From: Gnetum montanum
Taxonomy: Eukaryota; Streptophyta; Gnetopsida; Gnetales; Gnetaceae
Assembly: GCA_015680685.1 (NCBI GenBank)
Contig: MNCI01019113.1
Coordinates: 875,864-897,246 of the forward strand
Direction of reading: 5' to 3'
Length of the DNA stretch: 21,383 nt
Of the stretch, positions 9,307-16,774 are shown piece after piece. The translations under genes were made by a program, and so were the position numbers. The notes below the pieces were generated by a model. The model did no database searches and was not told the origin of the DNA. It was given only the letters and a program-made list of their open reading frames with translations. Numbering within the stretch: the first letter of the stretch is position 1; every line of letters starts with the position of its first letter.

Positions 9307-9731
9307 GACTTCTAGATCCTTATGAGCTAGCTAAATATACAAACATAGCATTGCCAGAATCTCTTCCTAATCATCCCTTTCCAAAATGCAAGACTAAAGT
9401 TATGTCTTGCCACCAAATGCAAGGTTATATGTCTTCTTCATCACAAGAGAGATCAGGAAAGAGGCCTTTGCATCAAATGCACTCTATAGCAAATTTTGAT
9501 TTTATTGAAAAGTCCATGAAAAGAACATTAGCGCGTGCCCATGCAGGACATCTTCTCAAACATTAGCAGCCTAAAGCAACATCGCAAAAGAAAACATGTG
9601 CATGTCTTGCAAGTAAGAGAGCTCGACATCCGAATGAAGTCAGTAACAAACAATGTAACAAAAGCCATATTTCTTTGTCATCCATCCCTGCAATGACACA
9701 ACTTGGTCAAAGATTCAATGCCAGCATAAAG
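9307..9731 (+). pseudogene. Longest exon of the gene relic, one stop
   Basis: Acceptor TTTTAG at 9301-9306 and donor AAG|GTGAGA at 9732 bound a 425-base exon. The frame reads LLDPYELAKYTNIALPESLP near the start and SQERSGKRPLHQMHSIANFD in the middle. Only one TAG (9564-9566) interrupts it before KKTCACLASKRARHPNEVSN and SSIPAMTQLGQRFNASIK. TAG is one step from CAG. The second half is basic. The intron that follows is only 88 bases (9732-9819) with good GT and CACAG ends, and the phase carries across. This is the best single piece of evidence for a real gene. Confidence 0.62.
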
Positions 9732-9819
9732 GTGAGACATGTTTATTGAAACAGGATATATTGCTCACTAAGATACCTATTATTTTTCATTGTGTTTAGA
9801 TGGACATATTTGCTCACAG

Positions 9820-9930
9820 GAAATCAATTTGGTTGTCCAATTGTTTGTAGTGTGCGACAAAATGGTAGAATTAAAGAATCTCATGCTATCATTTGACCAT
9901 GCAATGCAAAATATGTATTGCAAACCATGC
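9820..9930 (+). pseudogene. Exon of the gene relic with a helical, heptad-like stretch
   Basis: After CACAG the frame reads EINLVVQLFVVCDKMVELKN followed by LMLSFDHAMQNMYCKPC. Hydrophobic residues fall at heptad-like spacing, so a short coiled-coil or helical bundle is plausible. The frame is in phase with the exon ending at 9731. The 3' end is unclear; candidate donors are weak, and a (GTT)n run follows at 9943-9957. Confidence 0.5.
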
Positions 9931-10263
9931 TATTATAAAAGATGTTGTTGTTGTTGTGTTATCGATTATGTTTTTACCCAAGGACAACCATTTCACAATT
10001 TTTCAGCTTTTTCATAGGTGGAACTTGGAGACAAAAGCCAATGAAACTCAAACTAAAACATTAACAACCTTTATTGTAAAAGGTTAAAGGTTAGCTTCTC
10101 AACAGTCCAGTTGAGTGCCAAGTCATATATTGTAGCCTTTTTTGAAAACATTTTTTTGTTATAGTTCTATAATAAGAGTTGCAGTGGTAGCATTCTAGCT
10201 TAAGACTTGAAAATTTACTTATTTGCATCCTTCACTAGTAATGTTAAAATATAGCAATGCAAG

Positions 10264-10391
10264 AGCTAGCAAGGAATCTGAGAAATTTGATCCAAATTAG
10301 CCTGACACAGCCAGAGATGTGGGATCTTTTGCCCAAATAATTTCTTCAGTTTCCAAATGCATCAAAAATAAGCTTGGAAAAATGTTGGCAG
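10264..10391 (+). pseudogene. Exon of the gene relic, one stop
   Basis: The frame reads ASKESEKFDPN, TAG at 10298, then PDTARDVGSFAQIISSVSKC and IKNKLGKMLA, ending at GGCAG|GTTTGA in phase 1. The spare base G joins GT of the exon starting 10563. The tail (VSKCIKNKLGKML) resembles the KAFGKKF..VKNTLGQVL stretch inside the left arm of the inverted repeat. That hints at an internal exon duplication, but the likeness is weak. Confidence 0.45.
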
Positions 10392-10562
10392 GTTTGAGTT
10401 CTTTCTTGTTGGATCCATAATAATTTCTATTTTAAAAAGGTGGGTTGTCACTATGACAATTGGAACTTCCTATCCACTACAATTATCAAAATGAAGAATA
10501 CGGACCATAAAACCAATCTATGATACCCCAAGATGACTCTACTTTCGCAATGCCAATGTCAG

Positions 10563-11046
10563 GTGCATCTCCCTCTGTTTGTCATTCTCTGTGAATGCAG
10601 CATATGAATTATGGCCTTCATTAAACATGAAGAGTGGGGAGGTTTCTCATGGCCTGAACTTTGCACATTCTTCACAGATGATTCTAGCTCCATATTTCAC
10701 TCTAGTTTATCTCCCAAGAGTTCTTTTGATACTTTTTCCTCTCAAAACTCTCCAATTTGCTCATTTAGTCCAATGACAAGCCCTCTGAGGAAAGGGCACA
10801 CTAATATCATCTCAAGTGAAAACGACCATTTACTTTCATTTGAGAATCTTAGAGCAGAAATTCATTGTGCTGAAAATTTAAGCATAACATCCGATGAAGT
10901 GGATTCGATTGGCTATGATCTACATTCATTTCCCAGTGCTACCTTTGGATGAAAAGCCTTGTACTACAAGATGTAAGCATAAACCATATGTATTAAAACC
11001 AACTTGGCTGAGACTACCATCTCCAACAATTGGTTATTTTTTTAAG
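10563..11046 (+). pseudogene. Ser/Pro-rich exon of the gene relic with frameshifts
   Basis: Acceptor at 10561-10562, donor AAG|GTTAGT at 11047. Coding character moves between frames: GASPSVCHS at the start; then VNAAYELWPSLNMKSGEVSH in a second frame; then SPKSSFDTFSSQNSPICSFS and SENDHLLSFENLRAEIHCAE in a third; and finally LDEKPCTTRCKHKPYVLKPT with RLPSPTIGYFF in a fourth stretch. This implies about three indels near 10590, 10680 and 10945. The RLPSPTIGYF motif is the most distinctive part of the relic. I recall a similar LR(M/L)PSPKIGFF-type element in plant proteins of unknown function, but cannot confirm it here. Confidence 0.5.
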
Positions 11047-11167
11047 GTTAGTATGTCTCAAATGTCTGTGTACAATAAATTTGTTACATATTGTAAGAAG
11101 CAGAAATTTGTGCAGGAAATTTTGTTTTATCCTCTTTTATTAAAATTCTTACTTGTGGCTTTTGCAG

Positions 11168-11540
11168 GACAACATCTCATCCTCATCCAATACTTGCAAA
11201 CAAACCATCCTTGTCTAATACTTGCAAACAAACCATTATAAGATCAACGAAATCTTCTGTTGAAAGCTATGTATCAAATGAATTCTATTTTTTAAAAAAA
11301 TGAAATATCTCTTAGGAAAACACACAGCAAAATCTCAAGCATATTCATCAATCTAAAAAACTAGATATAGAAGTTTACTACTTCTCAGCTTATATTCCAA
11401 TCAAGTATCCTAATGCAATGAGTAAGCTTTGCTTAAGTTCTCCTCATCCTAGAAGTGAAATTAGAAGAGATTTGAAGGCTATGCAAGTTATGAGGATAAG
11501 TTATATGTGTTTCAGTGACTACCTATTTGAAATAATTTTA
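11168..11540 (+). pseudogene. 3' exon(s) of the gene relic
   Basis: After a 121-base intron (GTTAGT...TTTTGCAG) the frame continues in phase as DNISSSSNTCKQTI. A 28-bp duplication then shifts the frame by one, and the neighbouring frame picks up SNTCKQTIIRSTKSSVESYV. Past TGA and TAG near 11299-11312, a final open stretch runs HIHQSKKLDIEVYYFSAYIP, IKYPNAMSKLCLSSPHPRSE and IRRDLKAMQVMRISY to TAA near 11540. A CTTAG at about 11308-11312 could instead mark an acceptor for a last exon. Confidence 0.48.
11189..11240. repeat. 28-bp tandem duplication causing a frameshift
   Basis: AATACTTGCAAACAAACCAT occurs at 11189 and again at 11217. The spacing of 28 is not a multiple of three. The peptide SNTCKQTI is therefore read in one frame from the first copy and in the next frame from the second. 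Confidence 0.93.
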
Positions 11541-11544
11541 TAAT

Positions 11545-13640
11545 TTTACAACCAAAAGAACTTGTATGATTTATTTTTGTTGCCCCATTGCTACTTGGTC
11601 AATTTAGAGAATTTATTTTTATTTTTCATAAAAATATAATATCTATCGAATAAATGCTATAAGTTTGATAAGTTTTTAAAAATGCAATAAAGCTTCATTT
11701 TCAATTTCAATAAATTAAACTGAAAGTACCTATCTGGTCACCATCCCAGTATCCAAATTTCCCCGATTTGCCAATCCTCGGCCCATAGGCCAATAGACTC
11801 AAAGTGAAGGTATTGTTATCGAATTCGCCTCATTTGCTGTCTGTAGAATCACGCATCTCATCTCGTCTGGAAAGCTGTCGGATAGAGAAGCGTCCAACGA
11901 CGTAGAAATACGTAAATTTAAAATGTTTAGGCAAAGTCAATATTAGGGGTGAGGAAACGTACAAGGCAATCGTGGAAGACGAAAGGCAAATGCAATATAT
12001 TGAAGTTAACTGCCATGTATAGGATGAGGCCCAAAAAAAATGCAATCAAATGTTTGTTGATTTTTTTTCTGTGCGTCAAACTCCTCCACACTTGTATCTT
12101 CAACACAAATATTTGAAATGCTTATGCTTCCTGGCATAGAGTTTGAGAGTCCTGTCAAATAGATGGTTTATCATTTTTGTTCCAGTTATAGATTGCGAGA
12201 GTCCTGTCAAATTTTTTTAAAAAAAATGAGGGCAAAAAATGTAGATATCATCTTATAAGAACTAAGTTTGAGCTCGGCAGAGACACTCTAAATTGGGGCT
12301 CTGATAACCTTTTATAATAATCTCGTAAAAACGAATGCGTTAGCATACGGAAATACCCTTCCATTCACCGTATTAAAGGCAAGGGCCGTTGCTTTTCATT
12401 TTTTACTCTGTTTTTTCCCGCTTATTTTTTAAATTAAAAGATGGACTTCACAGTGAAAAGGACTCCATACATGTGATTGCAAGAATAAAGTTATGAAATT
12501 ACTGCATTTTGTCTTGTTGTATTAATTATTCATTTACTTTTGGCATGAGCTTTTTACAGGTGTTTTGAGTTATAACGCAATTTTTTGTGAATTCTCCTGG
12601 AGACGTGAGCACCTTCTTCGGTAATTTCAAATCTATTTGCTCGTTCTAAGTGTGTTACCTACCATATCATATGGTTGCGTCCATATATTACGGATGGCTT
12701 GTTGGAAAGGATAATTTAAATGGTACCTACTGTTTAACACATCAAGATACAGGTAGTCATGTTTATAGGATAGCTTATGAGTTATGAATTTCTCTTGAGC
12801 TGTCAATGTTTTGATAAGCTTTGTAAAGAACATCACCGTTGTCATTTTCTTCTAAGTATGTAATAGTTGAGAATCATCTTCACTACTACCTTAAGAGTGC
12901 AAAATTGTGCACGTAAATATTTATAATGGTCCTCACACCAATTTACATTGCTTTAAAAGAAAATTAAAATATTATAATTATATATATATGTTAGCAACAT
13001 TAGTGGAGCAAAAACTATAAAAGCTATAATCAAATCACTTGCATATTATTCTACATGGTGTTAATAAAGGCAATGATGATGTCCTCTAAGGATTTCAATA
13101 AAATTTTAGGCATGAGAAGGTGGGATTTAGAGTGAGTTTGCTATTACAGCAATAATAGATTTTTCAAAATTTCTATAACTCAAGGAACTATACAATCTTA
13201 TTGTCATTCATGAATTGTATTCGGGTACAATCCACTCAAATAAGATATTGTATAATCGACTTAGATTCACATTGCAAACACTCAATAAATGTTTCTAAAC
13301 TAAAAAATTAAATTGGAAAATTTTGACTATAGCTATAATAATACTATGTCATAAGTATGATAAGTGACTTATCTTTATATGCATTTATTATGACTATAAC
13401 TTCATAGATGTGACTTCACATCACAAGTTGTGACATTCCATCACAATCTCTTACTTACATAATGTTTGTTGAACAATGAGATGTAAAACCAATGAAGGCC
13501 CTATTCATTGGTAATTATTCATTATTTGATGAAACTTGAGTGTGAGCTATAATGCCAAGCAACCTTTATGTATTTCAAAACATGGATTGATCCTTGGATT
13601 TATCAAACTAATTTTAGAATTCTTTTTTTTATGAAATTTC
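11545..13640. other. No gene recognised; one CpG-richer patch
   Basis: Bases about 11760-12000 have more CG dinucleotides (GAATTCGCC, TCTCGTCTGG, GTCCAACGACGTAG) than the surroundings. This is compatible with an unmethylated or younger segment, but it has no clear exon or TATA. The 71-codon minus-strand frame there shows no domain. A 70-codon minus-strand frame at 12845-12633 (reading LSYKHDYLYLDVLNSRYHL) is also unrecognised. The rest is AT-rich, including a TATATATAT run near 12981. Confidence 0.4.
12145..12212. repeat. 16-bp direct repeat, spacing 52
   Basis: GAGAGTCCTGTCAAAT occurs at 12145-12160 and 12197-12212 in the same direction. The sequence between is not repeated. Meaning unknown. 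Confidence 0.85.
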
Positions 13641-13644
13641 TTTA

Positions 13645-13735
13645 AAAAATTTATAACTCATTGCTACCAAGTAGAATTGAACTTGTAACCTAGGGTTACT
13701 AGGTCAAGATCCTTACCATTAGGCTAATACCTCAT
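13645..13735 (-). mobile_element. tRNA-derived SINE copy 2 (better preserved)
   Basis: On the minus strand TAGCCTAATGG (13726-13716) fits the pol III A box TRGYNNARNGG exactly, and AGTTCAATTCT (13683-13673) fits a B box with two changes. The distance between boxes is about 33 bases, as in tRNA-derived plant SINEs. The body (CTAGTAACCCTAGG, GCAATGAGTTATAAA) matches the copy at 3252-3335. It lacks a foldable acceptor stem, so it is not a tRNA gene. The family resembles Au-type plant SINEs in layout only. Confidence 0.72.
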
Positions 13736-13854
13736 TATTAGAAAGCTTAATAGTTAGCTAGAATTAAACAATGTTCAAGCAAGTTCACATGTAGTTTTCA
13801 AACAACATAGCTCCACTTGATTACATTAAGGCATTATATGGACCAAGGCAAAGA

Positions 13855-14313
13855 TAGTCAAATAAGGTTTTAATCTCTATGGATTTTTTAAAAGCTTATG
13901 ACTATATTATTTTATATAAACTATCAAGGCAATCAAAGGATATTGATACTTTGAAGATCTTATATTTACTATCCAAAAGTTATATAGTATAGTACAAATT
14001 GTATTCTTGAATAATAACACCTAGAAAAAATTTATTTTAGATATCAATATTAGGGTGAAACAAGGACATACATATTTGCCTACTTTATCTAGCATCTTTA
14101 TTAACAAACTAGAATAATGGATGTCCTCTATTGCATTAGAATCTATTAAAGTTAAAAATATTCCTATAAATGTTTTAATATTTGCTAATGATGTAGTTCT
14201 TATAACAAATACTCAAGTTTAAATGAAGTACATACTTCAAATATTAGATGATTTGTGTATTGTCATAGAGATGAGAGCTAGTGTTATTAAAACCAAACTG
14301 ATGGTGTGTGGTA
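13855..14313 (+). pseudogene. RTE-type LINE reverse transcriptase fragment 1
   Basis: MDFLKAYDYI at 13879 matches the FxDFxKAxD motif of RTE-clade reverse transcriptases. After a frameshift the frame from 14040 reads DINIRVKQGHTYLPTLSSIF, INKLE, stop, WM, then INVLIFANDVVLITNTQ and EMRASVIKTKLMVCG. These align with the family's GVxQGCPLSPTLFxxxIxKLExW, LLLYADDxxLIA and GMxVNxxKTKxMV blocks. The catalytic YADD is changed to FAND (14181-14192), so the first catalytic Asp is lost. Stops and the frameshift make it inactive. RT copies LINE RNA at nicked target DNA. No endonuclease domain or 3' tail is present nearby. Confidence 0.82.
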
Positions 14314-14427
14314 CAATGCTATGTATATTTCTTGTATAAAGGAAACTTGGTAACTTTACTAATGAAGTGCTTGCTACACATACTATGTATATTTCTTACG
14401 CAAAAGGAAAAAATAAAAAAACATTTT

Positions 14428-14761
14428 TTTTTTTACTTTGTAGATTTCTCTAAAGCATATGATTCATTTATTCAAGTTGTAGGAGCAATTACAAGATGTG
14501 GGTACTTCTCCATCTTTGCTAACTGTTATCGAAAATTTTACCTAGAGGTATATATACAGACCACAGATCACCAGTCCCATAAAAATGCTTTATTGCATAG
14601 TGATATTAGGATGAAAAAGGTTGTTTCCTTTTGCCTCCCCTTCTTAGTATTTTTATTAATGAACTCAAGGAATGGATGCAGAAAATTCCAAATAGATACT
14701 ATATTAAAATTAAGTATCACTTTGTCAACCTTTTAGTGTATGTTGATGATATAGCTCTTAA
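14428..14761 (+). pseudogene. RTE-type LINE reverse transcriptase fragment 2, cut at its active site
   Basis: FYFVDFSKAYDSF opens the fragment (same motif as the first fragment). After a frameshift near 14620 the frame reads CFLLPPLLSIFINELKEWMQ and LLVYVDDIAL. The YVDD box (14739-14750) keeps both catalytic Asp residues. The frame ends within four codons of YVDD because an LTR begins at 14762. Together with the first fragment this shows two side-by-side copies of the same RT region in the same direction, neither complete. The N-terminal frame is open for 142 codons but mixes coding and non-coding sequence. Confidence 0.82.
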
Positions 14762-14975
14762 TGATTAGCGAGTAGACCCTACACCCAACCATACGAATCA
14801 CTAAGAGTTCATGCACAATCCAATCAAATTCTGTCGACTTATAGCCTTCTAAGTATTCTAATCTCAAGGAAGTGAAACTAACCATTGCAATTGTTGTCTT
14901 CCCAATTACACTTGTGAAATGCAAAGATATGGTTAAGTGTAACTAAGGCATATAACTTTTTTCATTTTTATGTTT

Positions 14976-14980
14976 TATGT
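14976..14980. other. Target site duplication, left copy (TATGT)
   Basis: Identical to 15871-15875 on the other side of the solo LTR. Five bases is the usual duplication length for gypsy integrases. Confidence 0.9.
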
Positions 14981-15870
14981 TGATGAGCAATAAATACCCC
15001 TATGCTCAACCATACGAATCACTAAGCAATCACGAGCGATTTGGTCAAATTTAGTGGATTCTATGTTTTCTGGTACACTAGTCTCTAAGAAGTGAACTTG
15101 TCCTAACAGTCATTCATTGTCTTCCCAATTACACTTGTGATATGCAAAGGTATGGTTAAGTGTAATTGAGGCATATAATTTTTATTATTTTTATGTTTTA
15201 TGCTTGGGTGCTTAAAATAAAGGATGAAAGCAATAAAGTAATTTAATTGCTAATTTAACCTAACTAATTAACTAATGTCTAACTAATCCTAACGTAAGCA
15301 TCCAATCCCACTTTCTGTACATGTCGTGAACACATATAACACTACTAGGTTACTTAGTGTTAAGCGTTATTGGGATTACCAAGTGTCATGCACATGCTCG
15401 AAGTGGTCATACTTATGTGCTTAATTAATCACTATTTAATCTAACTTAGTTTAGCTTAATTTAGCCTAATTAATTATTTAATTACTTAAAGCATAAATGA
15501 AAATTGCATAAAACATTAAATGTATAAATAAATAATTTATTTATTTCAAAGTGCTACAAGGTTTATCAAAAAGCTCATCTTTATAGCCACACACACTACT
15601 GTGCTCAGGTAGAACAATACTCGAATAAAGATACGTACACTCTTGATTCCTACTACGGGCACTTAGAAAAATATTCTAACTTTCAAACGACAAAATTGCA
15701 AGAGCTCCGCTACAATTATGATAAGACATGCCATAAACATAGTGGGTAAGTGTGTATTTATTGGCAAAAACTGACACTACGTCAATGAGGCCATGTCAAT
15801 GCATCAAATCATGCATCAACAAGGCCTAGTCGATGAGGCCTAGTGGACAGGGCCAATCAATGATTCATCA
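14981..15870 (-). mobile_element. Solo LTR nested in another LTR
   Basis: TGATGAG at 14981 and TTCATCA ending at 15870 are full LTR ends. Both sides are flanked by the identical 5-mer TATGT (14976-14980 and 15871-15875). The host LTR continues directly after it (TTAATTGTTAATTTAATC near 15918, matching 15244 onward of this copy). There is no PBS or internal region next to it. Solo LTRs arise by recombination between the two LTRs of an inserted element. A TATA-like AATAAATA on the minus strand lies near 15762-15753. Confidence 0.92.
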
Positions 15871-15875
15871 TATGT
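15871..15875. other. Target site duplication, right copy (TATGT)
   Basis: Identical to 14976-14980. It marks the exact insertion point of the solo LTR within the older LTR. Confidence 0.9.
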
Positions 15876-16557
15876 TCTAAGTCACCTAAGAACAAAGAAA
15901 AGAGAATTAAAGATATTTAATTGTTAATTTAATCTAACTTGCTAATTTTTAACTAATCCTAGCATAAGCATCCGTTCCCACTTTCTGTACACATCCTGAA
16001 CATGTTTAAAACTACTTGGTTACTAAATGTTAAGTGTTACTGGGATTACTAAGTATCAAACGTATGCTCAAAGTGGTCATCCTTATTTGCATAATTTATC
16101 ACTATTTAATCTAGTTTAATTTAACTTAATTTATTACTTAATTAATTATTTAATTACTTAAAGCATTAAAGGAAATTGCATAAAATACTAAATGCATAAA
16201 GGAAATAATTAATCTATTTCAAAGTGTTGCAAGGTTTATTAGAAAGCTTGTCTTTATTGCCACACATTATTGTGCTTAGGTATAATAGTGCTCAAATAAA
16301 GATCCGTACACTTTTTGATTCCTACTATGAGCACTTAGAAAAATATTCTAACTTTCAAACAAGAAAATTGTAAGAGCTCTGCTACAACTATAAGACTTAT
16401 GCCATAAATGTACTTGGTGAGCATGTACTTATAGGCAAAAATAAACACTACATCGACAAGGCCACATCAATGCATCAAATCCCATGTCAACATGATCATG
16501 TTAGTGGGGTCCTATTGATGGGGTCATGTCACAAGGCCTCATCAATGCGACTCATCA

Positions 16558-16774
16558 TACTGCCATCGCTAAATGAAAACTTGTCCTAAAGTGAATATCA
16601 AAAGGAGGAATAAGTTTCTTACAAAATATTTGAGAAGGTATGTAATTACTGATACATAAAACAACACACGAACAACATGACAAAAACTAAGTGCCCAAGT
16701 ATATGGTTACAATAATTACAAAACTCATAATTACAAATACAAATCTTCTGAAGGCATGAAGACAATGAAGAAGC
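16558..16774. other. Spacer between the decayed third ORF and the 3' LTR
   Basis: AT-rich, with no sustained frame. A polypurine tract is expected on the minus strand next to 16558 but only GATGGCAGTA is there, which is weak. Either the tract has decayed or the LTR end is slightly misplaced. Confidence 0.4.

Larger units (their letters stand above)
4575..11540 (+). pseudogene. Broken multi-exon plant gene, product not identified
   Basis: A TATA-like box, a non-coding exon (about 4575-4674), an intron and an ATG at 4865 are followed by a series of open segments bounded by GT and AG sites. The clearest segments are 4865-4970, 5772-6007, about 8926-9201, 9307-9731, 9820-9930, 10264-10391, 10563-11046 and 11168-11540. 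Several splice phases fit across introns: 4970 to 5772, 9731 to 9820, 10391 to 10563, and 11046 to 11168. The inferred product is Ser-rich and polar, with a leucine-heptad stretch (LVVQLFVVCDKMVELKNLM) and a motif RLPSPTIGYF. From memory that motif resembles an LRMPSPKIGFF-like element in plant-specific proteins of unknown function. In-frame stops at 4910, 5780, 8971, 9169, 9564 and 10298, and frameshifts after about 10590, argue for a pseudogene. Kept introns argue against a processed copy. A transcribed non-coding RNA remains possible. Confidence 0.6.
14762..16557 (-). mobile_element. 3' LTR of a second gypsy element, interrupted by a solo LTR
   Basis: It begins TGATTAGCGAG (an altered TGATGAG) and ends CTCATCA at 16557. 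Without the inserted solo LTR and its duplicated 5 bases it is about 901 bp (14762-14980 plus 15876-16557), near the 890 bp of the inserted copy. A TATA-like site on the minus strand (CCTATAAGTACATG) lies near 16435-16423. The flanks CTTAA (14757-14761) and TACTG (16558-16562) do not match, so this is not a solo LTR. It is best read as the 3' LTR of a minus-strand element whose body extends to the right. I see no strong polypurine tract next to 16558. Confidence 0.75.

Noticed and set aside
9943-9957. (GTT)n microsatellite
   Set aside because: Only about five units; too short to be notable.
12633-12845. 70-codon minus-strand frame
   Set aside because: No domain, no splice context and no homologous repeat seen; length is within chance for this region.
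13645-13735. tRNA gene on the minus strand
   Set aside because: A and B boxes are present, but no acceptor stem or anticodon arm can be formed and a second dispersed copy exists; a SINE fits better.
14308-14736. Intact 142-codon protein
   Set aside because: Only part of it matches reverse transcriptase; the rest of the RT motifs are in another frame, so it is a frameshifted LINE fragment.
14762-16557. A simple 670-bp tandem duplication (15225 onward and 15895 onward)
   Set aside because: The apparent tandem copies are explained fully by one LTR inserted into a related LTR with TATGT on both sides.
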